64,000 nt of DNA from Ganoderma boninense (taxonomy: Eukaryota > Basidiomycota > Agaricomycetes > Polyporales > Polyporaceae): the NCBI GenBank assembly GCA_002900995.3, contig CM035306.1, forward strand, positions 1,984,001 through 2,048,000, written 5' to 3'. The notes beneath the pieces were generated by a model that worked only from the letters and a program-made list of their open reading frames with translations, was not told the DNA's origin and did no database searches. How positions within the stretch are numbered: position 1 is the first letter of the stretch; the number at the start of each line of letters is the position of its first letter. Positions 12,015-24,600 of the stretch are shown in pieces. A program made the position numbers and the translations under genes.

Positions 12015-12710
12015 TCACGGCGAAGCGACTGGGGGACTCTCTGGCACAGAAACGGTGGGTGCGGGATCTCCTGTCACAGTCCTTGCATGGTGCGCAATCA
12101 AACCAATAGCAGAGCCCAAGCCCGCTCCACCAAGAATCACTGTAAACGAGAAAAAATGAGGAGACGCTTCGAGCTACATATATGTGGGACTCACGGTTCA
12201 AGCTGTTTGCCCTCTTCCAGAATAGGGCAGGCGTGATCACCGCGAAGAGGATGCCGCCAATCGTAGAGTGGTCATCCGCTCGGAGAGAAGACGTCTGACA
12301 GGCCCGATAGCACCAATGGGGTAGATGGAGAACGAAATGTGGCACCACTCACGTCGTAGGCAGTACGGAATCTCCTTATCCTGACCTTTTCTGGATTCGA
12401 GTATGCTGAGCGTGCATACTCGAAAGCCCCACCACCGACAATACCTACAAGGAGATTAGTTTCAGTTGCAGGTAAACCAGCACTATGAAGGCAACGCACC
12501 GATAGACCCTCCCATCCATGTCGCGCGGAGCAACCGGTTCGTGTTGATATGCGACCGGCCATAGCGAGTTGTCGCGAACACGGTGTACACGACAGGCGTT
12601 AACAAAGAGGCTAGCTGGTAGCCCTTCGTCATTCCTCTGCGGACAAAATATTCGATGTCTGCATTGTGGGCCTGCGCTACTGCTTCGTCAGCAACGAGGT
12701 CGTCAGTCAT
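12015..12710 (-). CDS. Small conserved-looking membrane protein of unknown function
   Basis: About four exons. The N-terminus is MTDDLVADEAVAQAHNADIE, followed by a Gly/Tyr/Ala-rich region with likely membrane segments: GYQLASLLTPVVYTVFATTR, then TIGGILFAVITPALFW, then VILGGAGLGSAIGLIAHHA. In the last exon the frame entered from a TTTACAG acceptor ends ...PESPPVASP and stops at 12015-12017, not at the downstream in-frame stop of another frame. I do not recognise the family. The topology, with three or so hydrophobic segments and a basic stretch between them (KVRIRRFRTAY), suggests an organelle membrane protein, but that is inference. It shares a 208-bp upstream region with TEL2. Confidence 0.6.
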
Positions 12711-12918
12711 GGCTGGGGGCTAGGAGAGCAGAGCAAGGAAGAAGGCGGATCTCGAGATGAGGTCACCAGGACAAGTACTGTACTACTCGGACTCGGAGAT
12801 GCGCCGCACGACGCGCGTTCGAGCGCTCGGCGCGACTGCAGCTTGACTTCACTTGATTCCCCCACCACGCCGACCCTGCGCGCACCCACACCATCCATCC
12901 CTGCTCCTCCATGCCGAC
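12711..12918. promoter_or_regulatory. Bidirectional promoter region between a membrane-protein gene and TEL2
   Basis: Only 208 bp separate two divergent start codons. The interval is GC-rich with no obvious TATA box. Co-regulation of the two genes is possible but is inference only. Confidence 0.4.
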
Positions 12919-15900
12919 ATGTCCACTGATTTTGCGGACGCAAGCCTAACACAGATACGGGAAACAATCGCCCGCCTCCAATCCCCCGTCCCTGATCTGC
13001 CGACTCTTCTCTCTCTCCTGGCTGCGCCGCTCGCATCCATCGGACTCTTACCACCACGCTTCAGGCAATACAATGTTTCTCAAATAGCCGGTGAAGCCTT
13101 CAGCGTCCCCCGGCACATGCCACCTTTACAGAGAGCTCTTCTAGAGCACGTAATCCCGACCTGGGAACCACTTCTCCTGCAAGAGTCCTCGTACGAACTG
13201 GTCGAGCAGTACTTCTGTCCCGACGCCATGTCGTTCGCTTCCCCAGCTGCAGGTCAAGTCGCATTGTACGCATACTCCGCATTGCTGTCAATACGCTTGC
13301 AAGACTCCGCTGTGGAATTACTTGCCAAGCTCTGCAAAGCTTATCCCGTCGATGTCTTGCATTCCGTTTTGTTCCCTGTTGGCGGGACGTCAAGAAGGCA
13401 CACGATCACCTGGGAGGACTGTGTGCGGGACGTCATGGCGGTACCCGCTAAGGTCGCGAATTACATGGGTAGTCGACGCGATATGCCATCTACCCTCGAA
13501 CCAGGGTTGTACTACGCCAACGTGAGTCTCCGGACAGAAACTCTCATATTCAGTTCCTCTGCGCAGCCATCTCAAGGTCCGTTTTGCGCATTTTTAGTTT
13601 ATGAAGTAGACGTTGATCCTTTCGATGCACACATGCAGAACGAGTAGGGTCTATCGCCTATTTGATTAGCAAGCTGGTCAATGTCGGAGTGTTCCCCACT
13701 TCCGTCCCCATATCTCCAACCCAACCTTCTTTCTTTCGGAGCGCTCTGGCTACCGTTCGCGCTCGGCTCGCAGATACGGGCTCTCATGAGTATTCAGCCT
13801 TCTGGATCGAATTACTTGGCTCGCTTCCCTCCTCGCTGGCCTTGAGGTCGGTCCTGGCTTCCCTCCTGTCATGTTTGAGAGTCGAGGACATCGATGTCAA
13901 CTTTTCTCCGCGTTCAAGAGCACAAGTGAAGAGGGAAGCACGTCTTTTGAAGTCACTAGTCGGACCCCTCACGAAGGCAAATAGTGAGCTTTCTGAATGC
14001 CTGAGTGCAATAGCGCTGGGTCGGGCGTGGAGCGAGGGTCACGCAAGGGTCCTTGCATGCTGGGCGGCAGGTGTTCAGAAAGGGACTAGGACAAGAGAAG
14101 GTGACTGAAGCGAATCTACTCCCTAACATCCCCGAGTTCTGACGTATACGTAGGTCTGGATATCCTGCTCGCTAAGGTCGTCGACTTGTGGACCGATCCC
14201 GACCACATCAGACACGCGTTGCTTTCTCAGCACAAATGTATGTCCCAAGTTTCAGCATTCATGCCATTTCAGTGGGTGACGGAACCACAGACTTGACGGC
14301 GCTGCTCCTGATCACCATTAATTACTTTCCAACGCCATCTCCCGCTCATGAACTGGCCTTGTCGACGGCCTTCATCCAGTCAATCTCTACATACATCTCA
14401 CACCTGGACCCTTCCGTTAGGAGATGTGGGATGCTGGTGGCCGAAGAAGTGGCTAGTGCGTCAGGAAAGACGCTCGACTTCGGCGAATGGGAGGGAGATG
14501 AACAGGGCAAGGCCTGGTGCAGGCATCTCAGAAAATTGCTACGGGGAAACGACGCCGACGCCGACGATATCCTAGAGGACGAGCTGGAGGATGCTAGTCA
14601 GCCTGAGAAACCATCACCCCTAGTGGAGGTCGAGGAATCTGCCCCGAGCAACATTACCGTACTCGCACCAGCCTCCGGATATGACTCTGATGACTCCCTC
14701 ATAGGATACGCCTCTCCGACCTCCTCACGGTCGGCTTCCCCAACTCCTTCCGAGCTGGCTGAGATTGAAAGGGATCCTACTTTGGGTGTTGGTATCAAGA
14801 AGGTTCCTCGGCCAGTTTATCTTGCACAGCTTGGCGAGTTGGTCCGACCCACAAGTGGACTTCAATCTGGCGACGAACAAAACAATGCGACCAGGATCGA
14901 AGTGGCGTTGGAGGTGGCTGAAGAATTGATACGGCGCAAGAGTGGTTATGGGTCAGAGCTTGGTACATCCATCCATCTCCCTGGTGATTGTATGAGTGGT
15001 TTGATGACGATAACCTTCCAGATGAAAATGCGGTCAACCTTGTGTACGGCTTCATAGGCCTCCAGGATAACTATGATTTGGACGATTTCAGCCAGAAACG
15101 ACAGGCCGCTTTGAATGCTCTGGTCACCTGTTGCCCTCGAAAAGCTGCGCCGTAAGTCCTTTTCTACTGTATTAGGCAGGCAGCCTAGTGGAAATCTAAA
15201 GCGTTTGGACAGCACGATCATCGAACAGTTCTTCACAAGTCAATACTCCACCGATCAGCGTTTTGCAATGCTGAATGCACTAGGCCTTGGTGCACAGGAG
15301 CTGGCTTCCCTTCCTGTCCCAGAGCTCACCGGACGCCACCCCCTCCGACCCGAGAAAATCGCCTTCCCTAGCAAGCAACTTCCACCTTCGCTTCACAAAA
15401 AGTATCTCACAGCTGGTGATCAGCTAAACACAAATGACCCTATCCACCTCCTTCTTGACGGGATCAGCCAACTTGCGGTCGAGAAGAGCAAAGACGTCAC
15501 CGCTGGCAAGGTACCGGAATTTGTCCGCGAACGCGATCTGCGTATCCGTCGACCCGCCAAAGTCACGGAGGTCTCCTCGTCATCCTCCACTCGCGCCGCA
15601 CTCGTCAAGGCGCTGAAGGACATGGGCTCCGGACATCCGCAACTCACAACATTCACCGACGTCGCTGCCGAGTTCTTCATCTGCCCCCTGATCAACCGTT
15701 TTTGGCTCTTCCTTCGAGACGAGCAGACGCGCGAGGAGCGTACCGCCCACCAGCCGCTCCTGCACCGGTATCGCGGCGCAGGGAGCGGCCTAGTGCTCTC
15801 CGCGCTGGTCCTCGGGCGCATGCTGGAGACTCTCGCCGTGCTAGTGCACGCAGCGCGAAACGCCCGCGAGTGGCTGGCCGTCATTGCCCCCGACGCATTG

Positions 15901-16305
15901 GAGCTTGCCATAACACTGGGCACGCGGCCCATTTCACTTGGAGAAGGGGCCGATGAAGACGACAGTTCCGGACGGAAAGAGAAATCGGGTCTCCCGGGGG
16001 AGAGCGGGGGCGGCAAAGAAGCTGCCCTTCTTACGGCAGCCCTGGAGCTGGCACTCATTGTGCTGGACGGATGCCTCGATCTGGACGGCGGACGATCAAT
16101 CGGTTTGGATCATACCGCGCTTCTTATGGGATCCGGTGAGTGGGCCGGCAAGGTTTTTGGGAGTTTGGAGGACGGCGCGAAGGTGCTCGGAGGTGGCGGT
16201 GCACAAGAAATGCGTTTACGCCGTGCAGCTGCCGCAGTGGTCCTCAAGGTGGACGAGCTGACGTCGAAATGGAGGCGGTCGATGGTCGACATGTCAATGG
16301 TATAA
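12919..16305 (+). CDS. TEL2: Telomere length regulation protein Tel2 (TTT complex)
   Basis: A multi-exon gene for a long helical-repeat protein. Tel2 works with Tti1 and Tti2 as a co-chaperone that brings PI3K-like kinases (TOR, ATM/ATR) to Hsp90. The signature is in the C-terminal half: LGELVRPTSG, then VALEVAEELIRRKSGYGSEL, then NAVNLVYGFIGLQDNYDL and ALNALVTCCP joined to TIIEQFFTSQYSTDQRFAMLNALGLGAQELASLP. An acidic linker (DDILEDELEDA, then YDSDDSLIGY with Ser-rich flanks) separates the two helical halves; in yeast and animals this linker is phosphorylated by CK2 and bound by the R2TP complex. The DSDD motif fits that role here. I chose ATG 12919 (MSTDFADAS); the upstream in-frame Met adds only a Pro/His-rich leader. 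The gene looks intact to its stop at 16305. Confidence 0.9.
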
Positions 16306-16654
16306 GGGAATTTGACTACCGCTAGTCTGCTGCTTACCCAGCGCTGGCTCTCGTCCGAAAATCCGAGGCGGTTTCCCGAGTCATATCAGCCTCGTGCCGA
16401 CCGAGATTCTTCCTTTCCGGCATCTTTCGTCTTACCGATGGGTTCGGCGATGAGGGAGCTTGCTGAATCAGTCAGCTGGCGGGTAAGTGTGTCTTGATCC
16501 GCACATATGGACCTTCCGTGTAAGGTTTTCTTCGCACACGGGCGTACACGGGCGTATATGTATACCCAGCTCCATTCTGGCCCTGGCAGGCTTATCCCAG
16601 CCCGACCCCCCACGTCTTCCTTTCTGCCGACGTACCCAGGGATCGTATCCCAGC
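16306..16654. other. Intergenic region upstream of the MFS gene
   Basis: About 350 bp with no supported gene. A TATA-like run (GTATATGTATACC, near 16554-16566) lies roughly 90 bp before the MFS start codon and may be its core promoter. Confidence 0.35.
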
Positions 16655-18919
16655 ATGGCAACGTCTGTACCTCTGTCTCAGGCTACAACACTGTACGCTA
16701 CGGATGATCAAGCGGTGCTTCGCATCCGCAATGATGCTGAGGACTGCTCGACGGTCAAACTGGAGGGCGGCGGCCCAGGGAAGTCGCTCAAGTTCGCTCC
16801 GCCCAGCAAGTATCCTGGTGCAGGGACGGCTCAAAATCCATATCTGGTCGACTGGGATGTCTTGGACCAAGAGAACCCGTTCAACTGGTCCAAGTCGCGG
16901 AAGTGGGCCATAACTGCACAGGTGTGTCTCTCACACGATCGTTGACGATATCAGACGCTCGCACACTAACCGCCCCTCGGCTTTACTCGGGGTAAACCTG
17001 CGCGTAGCTGGGGTTATCAGCGTTCACCGTGTCTTTCTGTAGCAGCTGTTATTCGGGGGGCCTGGCCTCGATGAGTGCTGAGCTGGACTTGTCCACGACG
17101 GTCGCCATCCTGGGTGTGTCTCTTTACGTCTTGGGTTTTGGTCTAGGCCCGCTTGTCTTTGCTCCGCTCGGCGAGCTCTACGGGAGGGTTAGTCAATTTA
17201 CTGTTTGAGTAACCCACATATAACTCAATGAGCTCATGCCCTCTGGTTTATTCTTTCAGCGGATTGTTTTCGTTGTGACCAGTTTGATATTTACTCTGTT
17301 CCATCTTGGGGGTGCTGTGGGCCATAATGCCGCGACCATCCTCAGCACTCGACTGCTTGCCGGTATTTTTGGATCGGCGCGTGCGTTTCATTCTGCCTTT
17401 ATGGGATTATTTTCATGTACTTACCGACAGTTTGCTCAATAGCGTTGACAAATGCGGGTGGTGCTTTGACTGACATGTGGATTGCCCGGGAGCGGGGTTT
17501 TGCCTCCTCGATCTATGGCACAGCGCCATGGATGGGACCCGGTACGCCAGCCAAATCGTGTTAATTACTGCTCCCTGATCAACCCGACCATTTTTAGTGT
17601 TCGGACCGATCGTCGGTGGCTGGGTAGCACAATCACGGCTCGGATGGCGCTTTTCGTTCTGGATCATGTTCATAATTTCCGCCTTGAACGCTTTGGCGTG
17701 CATTTTCATTACCCCAGAAACTGTAAGCAGTTTGCCTCCCCACTCGAATGTCCTGTATATCCAACGTTAGTCATCACTAAATCTGGATGATTTATTTTGT
17801 GGTTAGTTTTCCCCCGTCCTGCTTCGTCGCAGAGCACGGAAGCTAACGAAAGGGAATGGTGGGAAAACCGTGTATGTCTCGCGGTTCGATCTCAACCGCG
17901 CTGTGTCGCTTCCCGCCATCTTGAAGAGGGACATGAGTCGTCCTTTCTGTGCGTGGATATCACATCCGATTTTGTCGTGAAGGCGCTTACATGTGGTCAC
18001 AGATTTCCTGTTCACAGAACCCATTGTGTTTCTACTTGCCATCTACATCGCTATCGCATACGCAACGCTATACGCGTTTTTCGCGGCGTATCCCATCGTG
18101 TTCCAGCATCACAGGGGGTTTTCGGAGGGAGAAGGCGGATTAATGTTCCTCGGAATTGGGATCGGAAATCTCCTCGGTCTGTCGTTCGTGCCCGTCCAGA
18201 ATAGACTGTACTGGAGGGCGATGGACCGCAACGACGGCAGAACAATTCCAGAAGCGTAGGTGCAACTGACCCTTTCTCTGCTGGCTTAGTGCTGACCGCC
18301 TACTGGTGCTACCAGGAGGCTGTATATGCCCATGGTTGGTGGTATCTTCCTGCCAATAAGCCTCTTCTGGTTCGCATGGTAAGTAGTCTCGACGCGATCA
18401 ACAAGTATGCTTTCATTCTTACCCGGAAAACATACGTAGGACGAGTGACCCGCCGATCCATTGGATCGTCCCTGCGCTGGCCGGGATTCCATTTGGATTC
18501 TCTTGCGCGATCATCATGCAGGGCCTGGTACAATATCTCATGGATGCCTACTCAATATACTGCTCGAGCGCTATCGCATCCACCGTCGTCACCCGATCGG
18601 TTGTCGCTGCGATATTCCCACTCATCAGCCCGACGCTCTACGGGAAGCTGGGGGATAGCTGGGCGTGCAGTGTGTTTGCCTTCCTTGCGGCAGGATGCAT
18701 GCCTGTCCCGTTCCTGTTCTACGTAAGTCATTGTCGACAATGCAGTGGTTCAATGTATGATGCTGACATCGAGAGAAGAAATATGGGTCGTGGATACGAA
18801 GCAAGTCGAAGTGGGCGTTGCAAGACAACGGAACTATGATTCACACGGAGCCTCCGTCGCGGATGGAGAGCGACGAGAAGGGAGTTGCCGCGACGGTCTC
18901 GGAGAAGACAGCAGATTAG
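16655..18919 (+). CDS. Major facilitator superfamily transporter, DHA1-type (drug/polyamine exporter-like)
   Basis: Nine or so exons with short introns. A hydrophilic N-terminus ends in NPFNWSKSRKWAIT, the pre-TM1 signature of fungal DHA1 proteins. Membrane segments follow: TVAILGVSLYVLGFGLGPLVFAP, then the loop 2-3 motif GELYGRR, then IVFVVTSLIFTLFHLGGAV. The TM5 motif is GFASSIYGTAPWMGPVFGPIVGGW, restored across an intron; its G-x-x-x-G-P pattern marks proton antiporters. A central loop of about 60 residues precedes TM7 (FLLAIYIAIAYATLYAFF). The C-terminal tail is basic, then acidic, and stops at 18917-18919. The transporter is probably in the plasma membrane or vacuole; substrate unknown. 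The ATG at 16655 is preferred over TTG-type upstream openings. Confidence 0.88.
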
Positions 18920-19278
18920 GGCTTGCGCCAAAAAGTAGACCGGTGACTCGGTTAGTTAGATGTGTATGGACCACGAAGCTGGATTCACGTTGTAGCTTAC
19001 GCTGAAGAGGCGATGCTTTCAAAGTCCGCGGAGGTGGTTTGTTGGGAGAGGGATTAGTCAGCGGCTGACGTGACCGCGTCTGAGTGAGCGCCGAGCGCGT
19101 CGAGCGGCTGGAAAGTGAACTGCTCAGAGGCTCTTCCGCGCGGCTCAGCGGGCCTCAACATTCGGCTCGAGCTCCAGCGACGAGACTCACGACACTCCTT
19201 GCGCCCTCTCCGTCTGCCTGCACGCTCCTCTTCACGAGCTCAGTGCTCTCTTCCTTCCTTTCCTCTCTCCACTGCCCC

Positions 19279-20752
19279 ATGGCCCCCACGCTCGCTTTCC
19301 TCCAGTCCTCTCCGACTCCCCCATCTCTCCCCACCGCCGTCCCTCCGCCTTCCCAGGATTTTGTTATGCAGCAAATGCCTAATGTCTTCGTGCACCCTCC
19401 CGACGAGGAGCTCGAGTACAATCCCCCTTGGTGCTACTTTGACGCAACTCAGGCCGTCAAGGACAACCTTACAACACATCCCGACATCGAAGCCCTCGAC
19501 GTTGCCCTCAGTTTCTGTCAGCAGACAGATAATCGCGCCCCTGCCTTTCGCCGCACCTTTCCCAACGAGTCCCAAGACACCGTCGTCATGCCCCGCCGCG
19601 GAAGCCTCCTCAACCTCAAGTTTCGCGCCCCGGACCTCGAGATGGACATGGAGCTTGAGCCAGATGGTCAACCAGACATCCGCAGTCGTGGCCCGCGCAG
19701 GTACGACGATGATGTCGTTGAAGTAGTCAAGTTTCGCAGGGGAGAGTCCGTTGCAGACCTTGGTCCCGAGCAGACCGTCAAGGCCAAGAAGACGAACACC
19801 TTCCGCGCACGCGCTACTCAAGCCCTACGCTCCATCAAGAACGTAGGGAAAGGAAACCGCGATCGAAGAACAACCGTCAGCGCGCCCCAGCCCCTCTCCC
19901 CAGCCGAAAGTCAGTCCCAGATGGACGACCAGAGTCGACACCTTCTGCATGGCGCGACTCTCCCCACACGGCACTCATTCCAAGATTCTCTCATCTCAAG
20001 ACCAGCTTCCCCCTCAATATCCCGGCGGAGGTCACTCACCATCTCACAGTTGTTCACCTCATTCAAGGACAACAAGGAGAACCAGACCAGCCGACCTGCC
20101 TCGCCTGCGGACGAGCTCATCCCCCCTACGTCTCCCACCCTCGTCGACTCAGACTCAATGCCGTCCGTTCGACCCATGTCACCGGCCGACTCTCCCATTC
20201 CACGACGCTTCCTCCCCTCTGACCTTCAAGACTATACACCGCCGACTCCCAAGTCGCCAACTCCGACGCCGCGGCCTCCTGCACCGGAACCGACTAGCAA
20301 GGTTGAAAGGCGACGCTCATTTGTCCGGAGGCTATCTGTTCTGGAGTTGCAGAAGCTGTTCACCGGCGGACACTCAAGTTCCTCAGCATATTCATTGGAA
20401 TCAGTACGTATCCTACGCTTTGCGTTCCCTTCGTCACAGAGTGGGCTAACCAGTGTTGGTTCATATCCAGACTCCACTCCCAGAGGACGACGATGTATTT
20501 TCACCTTCCCCCTCGCAGGTGGCATCTGTGGACTCTGTTGGCATTCTTTCCGCATCGTCATCTCGGATATCCCAAGGGTCCCGGCATTCCAACACGTCGT
20601 CAGATGTGCTCTCCGCGCGGCCATCGTGGAGTTCGCAATTGAGCGGACGGGGAACGGAGGAAGGGGAGGCAGCCGATCTGGAGTTGCGGCTTGACTCGTT
20701 GCACTTTGATTCGCTCCATTTCGACCCCGACGAGATCATGAGCTCGCTCTGA
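19279..20752 (+). CDS. Predicted disordered, Ser/Pro-rich protein of unknown function
   Basis: Two exons (19279-20403 and 20471-20752), with a clean GT-AG intron that restores the frame SLES-TPLPEDDDV. The 468-residue product has one fairly ordered region near the N-terminus (VFVHPPDEELEYNPPWCYFD, then KDNLTTHPDIEALDVALSF). The rest is low-complexity Ser/Pro/Arg sequence with many proline-directed SP and TP sites and RRRS/RRLS basophilic-kinase-like sites (SRRRSLTISQLF, ERRRSFVRRLS). Near the C-terminus LDSLHFDSLHFDPDE contains a short tandem repeat. I recognise no domain. The S/P content and phosphosite-like clusters suggest a regulated scaffold, which is inference. ATG 19279 was chosen because upstream in-frame codons read through a CT-rich leader. 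Confidence 0.65.
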
Positions 20753-21425
20753 TCGTGCATTTGCTCGCTCCTCTTTCTTTCGCCGTCTCGTCCCTCCACC
20801 GCATCATGTACACAGGCAGGATTTGCTACCGTCCCTTCCCACTTCTCTTTGAACATCATCATGCATCACCCACGGCATCGCATTTCATTCGCATTGACAC
20901 TCCTATCATCTCGCACTTACGAACATCATCACATATATATCGAGGAGGCCCACTTTTCCACCTCATCCTGTGCACACGTCTGCCCGCCTGGCTGCACGCC
21001 GTTCGCCGTTTACGACTGTTCATGTCCCTTGATGCTTTCACATTCACATGCTGATTCGCTTTCGCCTTGTGTATGCTCTCTCCGTCTCTCCAGCTACATC
21101 TCTCTCTGTGTCTCTCTCCGACACCCTCTCAGTCGATCACCTTTCGTCTCCCCCAGACACACGTCCTCGGCTGCGCCGCCGGCTACCTGTTTACCCACCT
21201 CCCTTGCACCTCCTTGTCTGTCCAAGGAAATATTCCCCTCCTATCATGTTCACGCGGTTTGTGGCCCTCTGTTACCCTGTACTCGTCTATGTCTCTCTCA
21301 GTGTCTAGACCGGAGCGTACACCACACGCTGACGCACAAAATTCGGAACATTCCATTCTGGTCCATGTGGCGGTATGTAGGTTTAAGTTAGTAGTATGCG
21401 GCTGAGAGTCCGCAGTACACTCGTG
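20753..21425. other. Pyrimidine-rich intergenic stretch before the mobile element
   Basis: About 670 bp without a supported gene. The part at 21075-21130 is rich in CT and CTGTCT runs (simple-sequence-like). Open frames here are low-complexity by-products of that bias. It probably contains the 3' UTR of the preceding gene and ends at the left target-site duplicate. Confidence 0.5.
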
Positions 21426-21434
21426 GTTTGTCCC
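21426..21434 (+). repeat. Left target-site duplication (9 bp)
   Basis: GTTTGTCCC directly precedes the left terminus TAGACTCG. The identical 9-mer directly follows the right terminus. The bases next to it on the outer and inner sides differ between the copies, so the repeat is exactly 9 bp. Confidence 0.82.
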
Positions 21435-21597
21435 TAGACTCGAACCAGTCGATCGGGTCACGTCAGCGGAGAGTGAAAAGGGAGACGTGACCCTAACGAC
21501 TGGTGAAACTGGGCGGCCATTTGGCAGGGTGCCCCGATTTGGTACCCCGTGAGAGAACGTCCTTAGCAAAATCGCGAAACCCTCACCTGGAGGAATG
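21435..21597 (+). repeat. Left terminal inverted repeat
   Basis: Pairs with 28873-29030 in inverted orientation. The outer 12 bp (TAGACTCGAACC) match with one change. The inner block, about 95 bp beginning CTGGTGAAACTGGGCGGCC, matches almost throughout, including a perfect core around GGCAGGGTGCCCCGATTTGG and GTACCCCGTGAGAGAACGTC. The middle 55 bp differ in sequence but form a hairpin with stems ACCAGTCG/CGACTGGT and GGGTCACGTC/GACGTGACCC. Confidence 0.85.
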
Positions 21598-21670
21598 CGG
21601 GGCAGGAGTGTCTGTGCTCGACAATGGTTGTACAGTACCAACTTCCACCCGAGTACATAACATAACATGA

Positions 21671-24600
21671 TTACCAGTCTTCTAAATCTAATGACGGCTC
21701 TTCCTCCTGTGCAAACGCTGCGCGCGGCTCATAGTTGTCGGCGTCGTAGAACCTCCAGTAGTCCTCCTCGTCCTCTTCGGTCCACTGCACTCGCGGCACG
21801 GTGGTCGCGTTAAGTCCGTCTGAAACTTGACCAGCTTCACCTACGGAAGGGACCTGGCATGTTGTTAGTGATGTCAGGCAGGTACATTGAAAGGACTTAC
21901 TATTGGGAGCGCTACACCAGTGACTGTACCCGGCACGACCGGGTCCGGTGATTCCACGGCGGCCAGCGAGAGGGCGGCTGTGGTCTTGGGACTTGAGGGA
22001 GGTGTCATAAGGGGTGCCTCGCGACGTCGACGCTGCAGCTGTTGAAACATCTTGTTGTACTCGGAGAGCGGGTTGGGAAGTTGTTTGAGTCCCGAGGCGA
22101 CGACATTCGGAACCTCGGTGTTCTTCATGTCGCGGAGGACGCGCCCTGGCTCTACGCGAAAGATGCCGTTCTCCCGCATTGATTCTGTCAACGATGCCAA
22201 GTCACGTTCCAGGTCCGGCGAATGGTGCTTGGTGCCCAGCCGCTCACCGAGCGCCTCGTTGACCTGGCTCGCGAGCTGACGGAAAACGGAGATGCACGGA
22301 GAGACGGTTTGCAGCCACTCCCAAGATGCGTTGCTCCCCTGTGCCTTGTAGATAACCTGGCAGATGCCTATGTCAGAAGAATTATCAGTGCATGGGTTGA
22401 GAGAGACGCACCTTGACCCAAAAATTCATATGCTCCTGGAGGAGGTCAACGGGAACCCAGGAGTTCTCCTTCCCCGTGGGATTGACGAGCCAGTTCTTGA
22501 TCATGATGGCCCTGCAAACAAGAGCGACGTGAGTGAAACATTCATACAAGTAAGTTTCGAAAACTTACCGCAGTGGACCAGGCCAGACTCGCGTCAGATT
22601 GTGAATGAGGTGCAGGCACTCATGTGCATACTTGGCGCGCCCGCTGCCCCGGTACATGAGCGAAAGAATCTTAAGCGTCCGGATGATGCGCCCTGAATAA
22701 CCTCCCTTGATAGCATCTGTAAATTCACGGAGGACGAGCGCATCGCGGAAGAATAGAGAGGCATTTTCGAATACCATGTCGCCATGCTTGATGGGCTGCT
22801 CAAGGGGGTCGAAGGGTGGGGGCTTCGGGTTGGACTTGTGTGCAGCCGCATGCGCGCGTACTCGCTCTGCGACCTCCTCCTGTCGCGCAACACGGAGTTC
22901 AGCTACAGGGTTGGGGCTCGCATACGTCTTAACTACTAGGGCAGTGTGTTCTTTCAACTTGTCTAAAGTGACGTTGGCGGCATATTCTTCAAGAGATTGA
23001 GCACCCGAGACGAGCTCGAGGCAATGGAGAGCGGAGGCGGTGAGAGTCGCAAAGATGAGGTCGCGGCACGTTCGGTAGGGGGGGAGGGATGAAAGGACAA
23101 TGGGTTTACGATCTAAGAGCGTATTGAAGAAGCAGAGTGACGCGGGGTTACGATGGCCAGCGGTGGAGTCGCCAAAGTGGGTCTCCATGATGCCGTGTAC
23201 GACTGCCATCTGGTGGTGGAAGAAACCCGGTCCGAAGACGACTTGCCCATAGGACTGCTTGAGCTTCTCGTGCCCAGCACGGTTAGCAATGATGGTGCGA
23301 AGGCGAGCAATGGAGAGCTGGTCACCGAATACGGTGGCGACGATGTCAGCAAACTTAGGATCCCGCTTCTCGTACTCCAGCTCCGAGAATATGGTGTCTA
23401 ATACCTCTGCGTTTCCGGTCGTGCTTGACTCGTCTATATTCATCGCGGGAAGGGGGTATACGTCGGTGGTGTGAAGAGGAATCTTGTCATCGTCTCCTGG
23501 TAGGCAGGCATCAACGTCGGAGCGGAAGCGGGCGAAGAAGTCAGAGCCGTGGACGATCGTGCGGAGGAGTGCATGCTCAAGCGACTGATGGAAGATGGCG
23601 GCTTCTGCGGGCGTGTGGAGAATGTCTTGCATGGTAAGTGGTGTAGCGGCGTCGAACGAGGCGAGGACATCAGAGGTTTGCATGTCCTTCGCGTCGGCTT
23701 GGTGGAGAGGAAAGACTGTGGCGCAGGTGCCGTTTTCCTGGGTGTCCTTACGTCCGAGAATCTGTTCCGCGATCTTGAATACCATGTTGATGTTGTCGTA
23801 TACGTGTCCCAGTAGATGATGAGCAGCGCAGTGTCGAGTAGAGATGCGACAGGACTCTGAGAGACGTTTGAGCAAGCCAGCACCTCGAGCTAGGAGCATG
23901 AAGATGGGGTTAGGGACGTTAGGCGTGCGTTGGTCCATGTTGGGAGCGCGCGGCTCGATCGTGTCCTCGATCGCGTCCTCCTTCGAGTGCGCGCCACTTC
24001 CGTCACTGACCAGAGGCGGGTCTCTCTTGCTTCCTCTCGGTCTCTGGCTCTCTGGGCCCGAGTGTCCTCTGGATTCCTGGCTCGAACCCTCGTCGATCTC
24101 GTCGTCTTCTTCGTCGCTTGCGTCCTCTGTTTCTTCATCTGAGCTCTCTGGAACCCAGTCCGGATCCTCCTCGTCGGTGTCGTCTGAGATCTCGGCGATG
24201 GTCTTCCCAACCTTTCGTTCTTGTCGGCCGCTACCAGCAACAGTCGTGTAGCTACTGGAGTCTCCGATATTGGACATCACGGAGATCAGCTGGCGCGAGG
24301 CTCCGCTCACGTACATGTACAGGCCGACGACATGCTTCATCAGACTATTGTTTTGGCTACGTTCGCCGAGCAAGTTCGACATCGCGAAACCTATACGCTG
24401 CAGATATTCCAGGAGTCATTCGTATGTACATATGATGAGGTGAGTTTTCGCTTACTCGGTCCTTGCGCCCTTCGCGCTTTACCCTTCGACATTCTTCTGC
24501 GGCGCTGTGGGCGCTCCTCTCATTCTCTTTCAGTTGTCGAGTTGTGGTGCTGAAAGAGCGAAGTATGGCAGTCATCGATGGGCAAAGCAAGCGAAGACGT

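Noticed and set aside
15420..16058. A 212-codon minus-strand frame within TEL2.
   Set aside because: Antisense to the conserved C-terminal part of Tel2; Ser/Arg-rich with no domain.
21435..21450. Possible tRNA-derived SINE: the element end, read outward, is GGTTCGAGTCTA, close to a pol III B box (GGTTCGANTCC).
   Set aside because: No A box or tRNA fold lies at the right distance, and the same sequence at the other end is exactly the element terminus beside a 9-bp duplicate. It is better explained as a transposon end.
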